Position numbers and translations under genes: made by a program. A stretch of 40,905 nucleotides of DNA from an uncultured Bacilli bacterium. GTDB taxonomy: Bacteria; Bacillota_I; Bacilli_A; RF39; UBA660. Below, piece by piece: positions 1 to 8,487 of this stretch (the first letter of the stretch is position 1; each line of letters opens with the position of its first letter). Below the pieces are notes generated by a model, which ran no database searches, had not been told where the DNA came from, and worked only from the letters and a program-made list of their open reading frames with translations. The stretch spans positions 7,264-48,168 of the forward strand of contig CAJTUT010000007.1 of the NCBI GenBank assembly GCA_910579455.1. Reading direction: 5' to 3'.

Positions 1-2
1 CC

Positions 3-245
3 TTATTATATCGTCTATTAAAAATGGACTTTGGTGTTGATATTATAAAACTTTTTATACTAAATATGACGCCAAGTGATAAAATGAATCAATTTTTATA
101 TGAATTGGCTGAAAAAGAAGAAATATTAAATATGAATCAGTTTCTAAGAAGAAAAGTGTTTATAGAATTATTAAAAGAAGGTGGCATATTTGATATATTA
201 AGTAACTTGTATCAAAATATTTTATTAGAAGTAACAAAAAAATAA
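3..245 (+). CDS. C-terminal part of an unknown protein (5' truncated by window edge)
   Basis: The reading frame is open from the first bases of the window to a TAA at 243-245. An ATG lies at 24, but no ribosome binding site precedes it and the frame stays open upstream, so this is most likely the tail of a gene that starts outside the window. The visible 81 residues are mostly charged amphipathic helix with no Cys and no clear membrane segment. I do not recognise a family. About 95 bp separate it from the next gene. Confidence 0.5.
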   Translation, partial: LLYRLLKMDFGVDIIKLFILNMTPSDKMNQFLYELAEKEEILNMNQFLRRKVFIELLKEGGIFDILSNLYQNILLEVTKK

Positions 246-292
246 GTATATGGCTAAAATATTTTTATATTTAATACTATTTAAAATAAGCT

Positions 293-338
293 AAGGAGGA
301 AATTGCCTATTACTAAATTAAGGCAATGGATAGGATAA
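293..338 (+). promoter_or_regulatory. Leader with unused strong Shine-Dalgarno and a 7-bp hairpin ahead of the nuclease-like gene
   Basis: A near-perfect Shine-Dalgarno (AAGGAGGA, 293-300) sits 40 bp before the ATG at 340, which has its own weaker AGGATA site. Just behind it, ATTGCCT (302-308) pairs with AGGCAAT (321-327). A TTG at 303 would open an 11-codon frame ending in TAA at 336-338. This could be a leader peptide or translation-control hairpin, or chance; the short SD-to-TTG spacing argues against efficient use. Confidence 0.25.
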
Positions 339-339
339 T

Positions 340-2247
340 ATGATTTTGTTTGAAACCCGTTATACCGAAATATTTAATCATACAATACAGTATTTAATTA
401 AGGAAAATAAAGATCAGGAAATAGAGGATATTATTGATGAAGTTGCACCGAGGTATTTAAGAAGAGAACAATTTAGAAGGTGTGTGATTACTTTTTCTAA
501 TTTAATAGAGTATACAAAGGACAAGTATTATCATCGTTTGGATAGCCTATCTAAGATATTACTTTATAGATTTTTGAGTGATGATACGATTCCTTTTCGG
601 TTAAGAGAATTACGAAAAAATAAAAAGTATCAATATAAACTTAAAGATATAACTCATAAATATATTTTAAAAGAAGAAGAGATTAACCAGAATTTATATA
701 ATATTGATTGGTATAAGGATCGTCTATTTATAGATGATATTGTTTTTCTTTTTATTTCTGATGATTCAAAAAAGTTAAAGGAGTATCTAAATGAGCATCC
801 ATCTATGCTTCTTCCTTATCTAGATATTTTGCCGTTGGAAATACAAAACTCATTGAAAAAAGATATGAGCTTGTATCAATCAATTCAAGAGCTGTTAGAT
901 TTTATCCAAGAGAATATAGACCATGGTAATTTAAGTGAGATATTTTGGCATGATGAAATTCCTATGTCTGAGATTGGGATTCAGGAGGTCTTAATATGCC
1001 TATTAGACGCTTATTTTCATAAAATTGATGTCGATATTAATCGTGAAACCGTGGTTGGAAATGGAAAAATAGACTTTAAGTTTTATCGTCATCAAGATGA
1101 AGTAATTCTTTTTGAAATTAAAAAAGCAAGTAATAGGAACTTAAGATTTGGGTATGATCACCAATTAATTGATTATATGAGGGCATGTAGATGTCAGTAT
1201 TCTTATTATATTGTTTTGTGTTTCAATCAGAAAGATATTGCCATAGCTAAGAAGTTTATAGAGGATGTGAGGGAAAATAATTATTTTTATAATGTTGATA
1301 TTGTTATCTTGGATTTATGCAAAAGGGACCGAATATTTTCAAATCATAATGAGTCTATCTTTTATAAACAAATATCTCCCACTGTGAATGGGTATTTTAA
1401 TGACATACCTAACATTTTAACTTTAAGCAAGAGTTTTGAATTCATTGAATATTTGAAGATGTTACTTGACCATTTTAAAAATATAACAATAGAGGAGTTG
1501 AAACAAGATTATTTATTGAAAGTACATGAAGTTAGTACCTTTTATAAATCATCTGATTTTAACTCTGTAGATTGGTTTGGTGAGGACGGGTTTTATATTA
1601 TACATGAAGAACAACCACTAAGGAGATTTATTTTAAACTTATTGAGAGATATAAAGACAGAAAGTACTTTTTTAGAAACTATACCAGAGATATTAAATTT
1701 ATTAAAAACATTTCGTAATAGGAAGAATCATGATCATATATCTAAGTCAGAGATTCTCGAAATCTTTCAGTATTTAAAAAGGGAACAACCGTTATTTTAT
1801 CAAATAATAAAGTCTAAAAAATTGGTAATTTATTTATTAGATGAAACAAGTTGTGAGTTTAACTCCTCTATTATTCCGATCGTTGATATTGGCGGATATT
1901 TACTATTGTGTAGTAATATGATGGAGAAAAAAGAGGAGGGTTATCCTGTTTATGTTTTCTTTTTCCTCTTAGGACAAATTTTTCATTTGTTTTTATCAAA
2001 GGGAAAGAAAGAGGTCCCAGAAAGTTTTATAAATGCTATGAGGCCATATACTTCAGGATTAAGAAAGGATCATTCTGATGCTTCTATATTATTTGCTGAT
2101 AGTGTTGCTATGTATTTGATGCATAATAGTAAGTATAACCAATATAATCCGTTTTCTATGGTAGATGATGATGTTTATCAAAAATTAGATTCTTATTTTG
2201 ACCAAATATTAGAAAAGGTGGGTGTATCAAATGATTGTATGTGTTAG
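340..2247 (+). CDS. PD-(D/E)XK nuclease-like protein with degenerate metallopeptidase-like tail
   Basis: This 635-residue soluble protein has no signal peptide or membrane segment. Around residues 237-285 it shows the core of a PD-(D/E)XK nuclease fold: an RE pair, then GKIDFKF (the Asp), then LFEIKKA (Glu and Lys), then GYDHQLIDYM, whose Gln fits the family's fourth motif. The region before it is helical and is shared with the next gene. Near the C-terminus (about residues 545-605), LGQIFHLFL followed by ASILFADSVAMYLM resembles the HExxH helix and following helix of ImmA/IrrE-type metallopeptidases, but the metal-binding Glu and first His are missing, so no peptidase activity is expected. 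The gene overlaps its paralog by 17 bp and the two look co-transcribed. Target and role are unknown; DNA defence or repair is a guess. The nuclease motif is well supported and the tail assignment is weak. Confidence 0.6.
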   Translation: MILFETRYTEIFNHTIQYLIKENKDQEIEDIIDEVAPRYLRREQFRRCVITFSNLIEYTKDKYYHRLDSLSKILLYRFLSDDTIPFRLRELRKNKKYQYKLKDITHKYILKEEEINQNLYNIDWYKDRLFIDDIVFLFISDDSKKLKEYLNEHPSMLLPYLDILPLEIQNSLKKDMSLYQSIQELLDFIQENIDHGNLSEIFWHDEIPMSEIGIQEVLICLLDAYFHKIDVDINRETVVGNGKIDFKFYRHQDEVILFEIKKASNRNLRFGYDHQLIDYMRACRCQYSYYIVLCFNQKDIAIAKKFIEDVRENNYFYNVDIVILDLCKRDRIFSNHNESIFYKQISPTVNGYFNDIPNILTLSKSFEFIEYLKMLLDHFKNITIEELKQDYLLKVHEVSTFYKSSDFNSVDWFGEDGFYIIHEEQPLRRFILNLLRDIKTESTFLETIPEILNLLKTFRNRKNHDHISKSEILEIFQYLKREQPLFYQIIKSKKLVIYLLDETSCEFNSSIIPIVDIGGYLLLCSNMMEKKEEGYPVYVFFFLLGQIFHLFLSKGKKEVPESFINAMRPYTSGLRKDHSDASILFADSVAMYLMHNSKYNQYNPFSMVDDDVYQKLDSYFDQILEKVGVSNDCMC

Positions 2248-3292
2248 TCATAGTGAATTTTATAATCATGTGATTCATTTTTTCATGGAAGTAGAGGGAT
2301 TCCCTAAAGATGAAAAAATAAAGACTTTTTTAATGAAATACGCTAATAAAATGTTAGTGAAAGAACAATTTGATAAATGTTTTCAAACCATGAGAGAATT
2401 ATTTTATTGGACTAGGGATTCTTCTTATCATTACATGAGGGGATTTCATGAAGTTATGTTATATGACTTTTTAATATATATAGCCAGTTTACAGGAAAAA
2501 ATTTTAGATTTCGAGGATCGATATTTTGATCCAGTTGGTTTAGAGATGATTACCTCTTTGGTAAAGACAGATAAAGAGGATATGCCAGAGGAATCTTTAG
2601 ATTTACTCCAAGAGTACTATTTTGATGTGGGAGGTTACGAGGATGGTATTTTCCAAGATACAGATTTTTTAGATATAGTAACATTGTGTAATGATCATAC
2701 ATTTAAAGATGATAATTTGATTAAGAGATTAGGCATTAATATGGATTATTATTTTGATATATTACCCAGGGATATTAGAAATCGTTATAAAACAGGTCAT
2801 TGTACTTTAAGTGGAGAAATTTCTGCTCTTGTAGGATTTATAAAAGAAGAAATTGAACATCGGGATTTATATAAATTATTTTGGCATCACAAAACATCCG
2901 TTGGTATGAGTAAGATGAAGTTTATTTTAGATCATATCATTTTATTTTATTTCCAAAAATTAGAAATTGATATTTGTTGGGATATACTAGAAACGGATAA
3001 TTCTTTAACATTTATATTTTATAAGAAAAGAGATCAGGATATTAAGGTTATGATGAAATTAATAGGGATTCAAAACAGGATTTTAAAAGAAGAAATGGTT
3101 AATAATATGTTTAGTGAATCTGGGCAATTTAATAATTCCTTTTTTGTATTTTTGGCCTCCAATAAAGAGGAAAAAAAGTGTATTATAGATTTCATATCTA
3201 ATTATATTTACAAAGATCATATTAGATTGTATTTAAATGTTACTATTTTTGATTATCATAAAAGAAGCGTCCCTAGTAAAAATAAGGAATGA
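2231..3292 (+). CDS. Catalytically dead paralog of the upstream nuclease-like protein
   Basis: The 353-residue product aligns along its length with the N-terminal half of the preceding protein: the FYNHVIHF start, KEQFDKC, the DILPRDIRN segment and the EEIEHRDLYKLFWH segment all have counterparts. At the nuclease core, GKID is replaced by NSLT and FEIKKA by MMKLIG, so the Asp, Glu and Lys are all absent. The metallopeptidase-like tail is also missing. I prefer the ATG at 2231 to the GTG at 2222, because AGGTGGG lies about 9 bp upstream and M1 then aligns with M1 of the paralog. Overlap with the upstream stop implies translational coupling. An inactive partner in a heteromer is plausible but not shown. 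It ends in TGA. Confidence 0.6.
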   Translation: MIVCVSHSEFYNHVIHFFMEVEGFPKDEKIKTFLMKYANKMLVKEQFDKCFQTMRELFYWTRDSSYHYMRGFHEVMLYDFLIYIASLQEKILDFEDRYFDPVGLEMITSLVKTDKEDMPEESLDLLQEYYFDVGGYEDGIFQDTDFLDIVTLCNDHTFKDDNLIKRLGINMDYYFDILPRDIRNRYKTGHCTLSGEISALVGFIKEEIEHRDLYKLFWHHKTSVGMSKMKFILDHIILFYFQKLEIDICWDILETDNSLTFIFYKKRDQDIKVMMKLIGIQNRILKEEMVNNMFSESGQFNNSFFVFLASNKEEKKCIIDFISNYIYKDHIRLYLNVTIFDYHKRSVPSKNKE

Positions 3293-3319
3293 ATTTTAGT
3301 TTGTTAAGGAGGTGATATT

Positions 3320-5476
3320 ATGAAACATGAACTTTTGGCACCAGCAGGGGATATGGAAAGTCTTTATCAAGCCATTCATAATGGAGCGGATGCTATTTAT
3401 GTTGGGCTAAAACAATTTGGGGCAAGACATTATGCAAAAAACTTTTCAAATGAAGAGATGAAACATGCAATTTATCTATGTCATTTATATGGAGTAAGAT
3501 TATATGCTACTATGAATACATTAATTAAAGATGGGGAAGTATCTTCTTTTTTAAAGACTATTGAATTTTTGCACAAAGAGGGAATTGATGCCGTAATCAT
3601 GCAGGATTTTGGGATGATTTGTTTAGTACGGGAAATGTTTCCTAATTTAGAGATTCATGCTTCTACTCAAGCGAATAATAGTAGTATAGAAACGATTCAA
3701 TTACTTTCTGATTTGGGGGTAAAAAGGGTAGTTCTTTCCAGGGAGATGAGCTTGGACGAGATTAATCAAATTTCCGTGAACATAGAAAAGGAAATTTTTA
3801 TTCATGGAGCTTTATGTATTAGTTATTCTGGAAATTGTTATATGAGTTCCGTTTTAGGGGGACGTAGTGGAAATAGAGGAGAGTGTGTTGGAAATTGTAG
3901 ATTGAAATATGACTTAGAGCAAAATGGTAAAATTATTCTAAAGGATCAGTATTTACTTAGTACTAAGGAGTTGAATACTTCTTCTAAATTTCAGGACTTA
4001 TTAAACAGTGATATTCAAAGTTTTAAAATAGAAGGAAGGATGAAGAGTCCAGAGTATGTAGGATTTATTACCAGATTTTATCGTAGGTTAATTGATGGAG
4101 AAAATTTTTCTATTGCAGAAGAGATGGAAAAGTTGAGAGTATTATTTAATAGAGATTTTACAACAGGAAATTTATTTTGTGATAAAAGGATGATGAATCC
4201 TACCTTCTCAAATCATATAGGATTACCGATTGGAAAAGTAGTCCGTGTTACGAAAAAGTACATTATGATTCGATTAAACAAGGAAATAAATCAAGAAGAT
4301 GGAATTCGTTTTTTAGAAAGTGGAAAGGGATTTATTGTTAATTACTTATATGATGAATCTAAGAATTTAATTTCTTCTTCTTCTGGCACTGTAATAGTGG
4401 ATAATAAGGTTGGCCTGACTACGTTAGATCATGTGTATAAAACAATAGATAAAAAACTAATCAAATCTTTAAAGAATTTTTCTCCTAGAAAGATTGCCGT
4501 TCAGTTTTTTATAACAGCTAAAAAAAATCAAAAATTAAGGATTGCTGTATACGATGGAGTACATAAAGTAGAAGAGGAAAAAGGAATTGTAGAGATAGCT
4601 GTTACTAGTAGTATTTCAAAAGATAGAATAAAAAAGCAAGTAGAAAAGTTAGGGAATACTCCCTTTTTCTCTACAAATGTGGAAATCGATATGGATCGAG
4701 ATGTCTTTGTATCTATTAAAGAGTTAAATGAGTTAAGAAGAACGGTTATAGAGAAATTAACCCAAATACGTGGTGATGAGAGGAAATTATTTTTAAAAAG
4801 GAAGGTTTCTTTCCCTAAAATTAATACAAATACACATAATGATTTGACAGCTAGTGTTACTAACTGTAGTCAATTAAAAACTTGCCTACAGTTAGGGTTT
4901 CAAAGAATTTATGTTAATGACTTAGCACTATATCATCAATATAAAGATAGAAAAGAAGTATATTACCAGTTAGATCGGAATCTATTTCAAATAGATGAGG
5001 CATTACAAGAGAAAAATATTGTAGGGGAAAATATTTTGTTTTCAAACTATTCAAATACTTATGGAAGTTATTTTTTGAATATAACTAATAGTTATTCTGC
5101 ATATTATTTATTAAAGAATGGATTACCAGTAATACCAGTATCTATAGAATTAAATGAATATGAGATACAAAGAATGGTTCAGAATTTTCAAAAAAAGTTT
5201 TCCTGTTCGCTTCCGTTGGAGATTATGGTATATGGCAGGGTTTGTAATATGGTCATAAAAAATAATCCTCTTTCGCTCAATTCTCAGTTCAGGTATCGAT
5301 TAATTGATTATAAAAAGAGATGTTTTCCAATCCTTTATAAAAATGGGAAAACGTATATCTTAAATCATATTACTAGTTGTACTTCTTATTCTTTTCCGTT
5401 TCCTTATACAAAACAATTTAATTTTTATGATGAGACCAGCGAGGAGATTATCTGTATTGTCAAGAAGCTAAAATAA
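3320..5476 (+). CDS. U32 family peptidase-like protein (RlhA/TrhP-type RNA hydroxylation family)
   Basis: The N-terminus (LLAPAGD, then NGADAIYVG) and the signature around residues 155-195 (EIFIHGALC, then SGNCYMSS, GGRSGNRGEC, GNCRL) are typical of the U32 family, whose clustered Cys bind an Fe-S cluster. Characterised members are not proteases in practice but support prephenate-dependent hydroxylation of tRNA (TrhP/TrhO systems) or 23S rRNA C2501 (RlhA). At 718 residues this is longer than TrhP-type proteins (about 310-420) and has the long C-terminal extension seen in RlhA-like members, so RlhA-like is the better guess. Its ribosome binding site (TAAGGAGGTGAT, 3305-3316) is an almost complete match to the 16S tail. 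It is a housekeeping neighbour of the secretion locus, not an obvious part of it. Confidence 0.85.
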   Translation: MKHELLAPAGDMESLYQAIHNGADAIYVGLKQFGARHYAKNFSNEEMKHAIYLCHLYGVRLYATMNTLIKDGEVSSFLKTIEFLHKEGIDAVIMQDFGMICLVREMFPNLEIHASTQANNSSIETIQLLSDLGVKRVVLSREMSLDEINQISVNIEKEIFIHGALCISYSGNCYMSSVLGGRSGNRGECVGNCRLKYDLEQNGKIILKDQYLLSTKELNTSSKFQDLLNSDIQSFKIEGRMKSPEYVGFITRFYRRLIDGENFSIAEEMEKLRVLFNRDFTTGNLFCDKRMMNPTFSNHIGLPIGKVVRVTKKYIMIRLNKEINQEDGIRFLESGKGFIVNYLYDESKNLISSSSGTVIVDNKVGLTTLDHVYKTIDKKLIKSLKNFSPRKIAVQFFITAKKNQKLRIAVYDGVHKVEEEKGIVEIAVTSSISKDRIKKQVEKLGNTPFFSTNVEIDMDRDVFVSIKELNELRRTVIEKLTQIRGDERKLFLKRKVSFPKINTNTHNDLTASVTNCSQLKTCLQLGFQRIYVNDLALYHQYKDRKEVYYQLDRNLFQIDEALQEKNIVGENILFSNYSNTYGSYFLNITNSYSAYYLLKNGLPVIPVSIELNEYEIQRMVQNFQKKFSCSLPLEIMVYGRVCNMVIKNNPLSLNSQFRYRLIDYKKRCFPILYKNGKTYILNHITSCTSYSFPFPYTKQFNFYDETSEEIICIVKKLK

Positions 5477-5488
5477 TGTATTTTATTA

Positions 5489-5517
5489 TTACTAATTATT
5501 ATGATTTGTGATAGAAT
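5489..5517 (+). promoter_or_regulatory. Possible weak sigma-A promoter ahead of the thioredoxin-fold gene
   Basis: TTACTA (5489-5494), 17 bp, then TAGAAT (5512-5517) preceded by TGA, giving an extended -10 pattern. The -35 is poor. It lies in the 65-bp gap after the U32 gene. Confidence 0.35.
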
Positions 5518-5541
5518 ATAAATAGATAGGAGAGTGGTATT

Positions 5542-6069
5542 GTGACTAAGACGAAAAAAGAGGATTTAAGAAAAGTTCCAACAAGGAATTATATGATTTT
5601 AGTTACTATATTTTTAATTACCTTTTTGTTCGTATACTATCTATATCGTTTCTATGTTGTTTATTCTAATTATCAGAAAGAAACTCCTATATTAAGAGAT
5701 ATATTACCTGAAATAACAGATCAAGAGTTAGAGCATTATGTACAAGAGGCTCCGACTACTGTAATCTATTTATGTACAGCTAGTAATGATATCTGTAGAA
5801 AATTTGAAAAGAGTTTCAAAAAGTTAATCGAAAAGAAAAATCTTAAGACTTATATTACCTATGTAAATTTAAGTAATACAGACTTTGATACGTTTACCAA
5901 AAAATTTAATGATCAATATCAGGATAAACAAAAGTTAAATAATTATTATCCAGCGTTAGTTGTATTTGAGGATAATAAAATTAGGGATATTATTCAAAAT
6001 AGCAAAAAGTATCAATTAACTATTACAGATACAGAACAATTTTTAAAGAGAAATAGAATAGGAGATTAA
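5542..6069 (+). CDS. Membrane-anchored thioredoxin-fold protein
   Basis: The GTG start is set by AGGAGAG 7 bp upstream. The 175-residue product has one membrane helix at about residues 17-40 with positive charges on the N-side, placing the rest outside the cell. The outer part has a thioredoxin-like layout: a strand ending in TVIYLCTAS, a Cys pair in CTASNDIC (CxxxxxC, not the classic CxxC), and YYPALVVFEDNKI, whose Pro fits the cis-Pro position. A redox or disulfide-handling role is possible, and large Cys-rich secreted proteins are encoded 2.4 kb downstream, but the unusual Cys spacing makes classical oxidoreductase activity uncertain. It sits directly before trmL (24 bp) and probably shares its transcript. 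Confidence 0.55.
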   Translation: MTKTKKEDLRKVPTRNYMILVTIFLITFLFVYYLYRFYVVYSNYQKETPILRDILPEITDQELEHYVQEAPTTVIYLCTASNDICRKFEKSFKKLIEKKNLKTYITYVNLSNTDFDTFTKKFNDQYQDKQKLNNYYPALVVFEDNKIRDIIQNSKKYQLTITDTEQFLKRNRIGD

Positions 6070-6093
6070 TCTCTCCTTTTTAGGAGGAAGTAA

Positions 6094-6603
6094 ATGAATC
6101 ATATTGTATTATATCAACCTGAAATACCACAAAATACAGGGAATATTATGAGAACTTGTGTAGCGACTAATACAAAACTACATTTAATTAAACCACTAGG
6201 ATTTTCCCTAGATGAGAAGTATTTAAAAAGGTGTAGTGCTAATTATATGGAACACTTAAATTACGAGGTATATGAAGATTTTAATGAGTTTAAAACCAAG
6301 AATAGAGGAACTTATTATTATTTTACAAGGTATGGAAAAAAGCCTCATACTAGTTTTGATTATAAAAATGAAGATAATAGGGAGCTATACTTTATTTTTG
6401 GAAAAGAATCTAGTGGGATTCCTAAAGAGATTTTACAGGATGATTTGGATCATTGTATGAGAATTCCTATGACCTCTGATGTAAGGGCTCTTAACCTATC
6501 TAATTGTTGTGCAATTGTAATTTATGAGGTATTGAGACAACAAAATTATAATGATTTATTAAGATATGAACCTCATAAGGGGAAAGATTTTTTGTTAAAA
6601 TAA
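6094..6603 (+). CDS. trmL: tRNA (cytidine(34)-2'-O)-methyltransferase TrmL
   Basis: This SPOUT-class methyltransferase has the usual length (169 residues; family about 155-170). The N-terminus NHIVLYQPEIPQNTGNIMRT is nearly diagnostic of TrmL (YibK/CspR), with the conserved Asn and Arg of motif 1. Further on, FGKESSGIP (about residues 107-115) and IPM, then RALNLSNCCAIVIYE (about 128-149) form the knotted SAM-binding site. It methylates the ribose at wobble position 34 of certain tRNA(Leu) species. The ribosome binding site TAGGAGG is 7 bp upstream. The next gene has its own promoter, so this gene ends the housekeeping group. Confidence 0.93.
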   Translation: MNHIVLYQPEIPQNTGNIMRTCVATNTKLHLIKPLGFSLDEKYLKRCSANYMEHLNYEVYEDFNEFKTKNRGTYYYFTRYGKKPHTSFDYKNEDNRELYFIFGKESSGIPKEILQDDLDHCMRIPMTSDVRALNLSNCCAIVIYEVLRQQNYNDLLRYEPHKGKDFLLK

Positions 6604-6627
6604 ATTTAATAAATCTTACTAAATAGA

Positions 6628-6656
6628 TTGACCTGACTTTATCTATGAACTATAAT
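6628..6656 (+). promoter_or_regulatory. Strong sigma-A promoter opening the surface/secretion locus
   Basis: TTGACC (6628-6633), exactly 17 bp, TATAAT (6651-6656). The ATG of the first locus gene follows at 6685 with AGGAAGG as ribosome binding site. This is one of the best promoter matches in the window and marks the 5' boundary of the locus. Confidence 0.75.
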
Positions 6657-6684
6657 TTATATAGAGGATGAGGAAGGTTTTTTT

Positions 6685-8445
6685 ATGTTAAAACAAAAAA
6701 AGATAAAAACAGTAGTAGTGTGTATTATTGTTGCATTAGCAATATGGTTTGTGATAGTAAGTCCTTATATAAAGTTTAAAAAGAATGAAAAAATAGTAAT
6801 GGAAGCAGGAAAAAGATATTATGAAATAAATACAGGACAATTACCAACAGGAGAGAAAATAAAAACAGTAGGATTACAAAAACTATATGAAAAGGATTTT
6901 ATAAGTGATGATTTAAGAAGTGCTTATATGAAACAAGCTTGTGATAGTAAAACATCATGGGTAAAGGTGAGAAAAGAAAAGGGAGAGTATCAATACTATG
7001 TATACTTAAAATGTGGAATCTTCTCGTCAAGAGTGGACCATAAAGGACCAGAGATTAGGTTAAAAGGAGAAGAAGAAATAACGATAAATAAAGGAGAAAA
7101 GTATCAAGACCCAGGAGTTGAGAGTGTAGTAGATAATCAGGATGGAAAGATGGATATCAAAGATGTAGATATCAATAAGAGTGGACTAGATACGAATAAG
7201 GTCGGAGTGTATGAGATTCACTATAAAATAAAAGATAGCTTTAATAATGAAACAGAAAAAGTAAGAGTAGTAAAGGTAGTAGAGACATTAAATCATATTA
7301 TAGAAAAAGATACAAAGAAAAGAAAAATATATCAAGGAAGTCAAACTGATAATTATGTAAAGATAGATGGAATTGTGTTTCAGATTGTAGGAGAGAATGA
7401 AGACGGGAGTGTTAAGTTAGTAACCCATGAAAATATTTCAGCAGTAGATTATAAGGGAGTAGAAAACTATTTAAATGAATATTTTTATGAAAAGTTAAGT
7501 GAGAGTGCAAAAAAGCTAATAGTAAAAAGTAAGTATTGTGATGAAGATATAAAAAATCCAGAAGAGTATAGTAAGTGTGGACATTATAGTAATAAGAAGA
7601 ATGTAGGGTTGTTATCAGTATTAGATATTAATAATTCTAAGGGAGAAGATGGAAGTTATAATATTAATAGTGTTCATTCTACAATGTTAGAAAATAAGCA
7701 GTCATCAAAGGTGATAGCATTAAACGCATCAAAATATATAATGTATAGTAAAAGTGAGAATATAGGTATTAGGCCAACAATAAACATAAAAAAAGAGAGT
7801 GATGTTGTTGGGGGAGATGGAACAATAGGAGATCCCTATATCATAAAGGAAAATAAGAAGAAATTAAAAGTAGGAGAAAAGGTATCAGAGGCAAGGGTAG
7901 GAGAATATATTAATTATTCAGGATATACATTTAGAGTTATAGGAAAAGAGAAGGATGGTACTACTAAGGTCATTATGGATGGTGTTGTAAATCTAGAGGG
8001 AGATAAGTACCATGTTAGATTCAGTGATACTTCAGCAGTCACCTATAATCCAAATAAAAAGGGTAATATAGGTTATCATATGATTAATGATATTTCAAAT
8101 TATTTATCTACTAAATATTTTAGTAAGAAAACTATTACTATTCATAATTATATTAATAAAATTGGATATCAACAAAAGAGTAATCAGGAAGAATATTCTG
8201 TTAGATTTTTGATACCAAGTCTGTATGATTTGTTTAGTGTTACACTTGATGAATATTATTGGTATAGGGATTATAGTAGTAATGCTAAAGAGTATTGTTA
8301 TATGGATTGGGGTAGAGGAGTTCGATGCAAAAAGTATAACTATAACGATTTAAATGGTATCCGATTGGTCTCCTATTTGGATAGTAACGTAAAAATAAAA
8401 AGTGGTTCTGGGAATTATGATAGTCCATATGAGCTGGCTAAGTAA
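6685..8445 (+). CDS. Membrane-anchored pilin-like/Ig-like/DUF6273-type surface protein, copy 1
   Basis: The 586-residue product has an N-terminal membrane helix (about residues 8-28) and a large outer part. Directly after the helix comes a pilin-like block of helix, GQLPTGE, LQKLYEKDFI, a Cys pair and SWVKV, resembling minor pilins in layout. A DUF5011-like Ig domain follows (about 119-200; KGPEIRLKG, then DPGVESVVDNQDG, VGVYEIHYKIKDS). Two DUF6273-like domains follow (about 215-390 and 405-586), each opening with a YVKIDGIVFQIVG-type strand and ending with GIRPTINIK or GIRLVSYLD plus a G-x-G-x-x-x-x-PY tail. The first 1290 bp are 99.8% identical to those of the gene at 13329, while the last 153 codons differ strongly. 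It probably sits on the outer membrane face as an adhesin, substrate or minor pilin. Function is inferred only. Confidence 0.6.
   Translation: MLKQKKIKTVVVCIIVALAIWFVIVSPYIKFKKNEKIVMEAGKRYYEINTGQLPTGEKIKTVGLQKLYEKDFISDDLRSAYMKQACDSKTSWVKVRKEKGEYQYYVYLKCGIFSSRVDHKGPEIRLKGEEEITINKGEKYQDPGVESVVDNQDGKMDIKDVDINKSGLDTNKVGVYEIHYKIKDSFNNETEKVRVVKVVETLNHIIEKDTKKRKIYQGSQTDNYVKIDGIVFQIVGENEDGSVKLVTHENISAVDYKGVENYLNEYFYEKLSESAKKLIVKSKYCDEDIKNPEEYSKCGHYSNKKNVGLLSVLDINNSKGEDGSYNINSVHSTMLENKQSSKVIALNASKYIMYSKSENIGIRPTINIKKESDVVGGDGTIGDPYIIKENKKKLKVGEKVSEARVGEYINYSGYTFRVIGKEKDGTTKVIMDGVVNLEGDKYHVRFSDTSAVTYNPNKKGNIGYHMINDISNYLSTKYFSKKTITIHNYINKIGYQQKSNQEEYSVRFLIPSLYDLFSVTLDEYYWYRDYSSNAKEYCYMDWGRGVRCKKYNYNDLNGIRLVSYLDSNVKIKSGSGNYDSPYELAK
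6697..7986 (+). repeat. Long direct repeat, copy 1 (1290 bp)
   Basis: This stretch matches 13353-14642 at a constant offset of 6656 bp, with no indels. I found three mismatches: 7058 (G versus A; Arg/Lys), 7170 (T versus G; Asp/Glu) and 7836 (C versus T; silent). Identity begins four codons inside the gene and stops abruptly after GGTGTT at 7986. It covers the anchor, the Ig-like domain and the first DUF6273-like domain. Confidence 0.97.
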
Positions 8446-8487
8446 ATTTAAATGTTAGATAAACAATACTGGTTTAGGAGGTGCAAA

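Noticed and set aside
6685..8445. LPTGE in the product at 6685 (and at 13329) as a sortase sorting signal
   Set aside because: It lies near the N-terminus, lacks the fifth position of LPxTG and is not followed by a hydrophobic stretch and basic tail.
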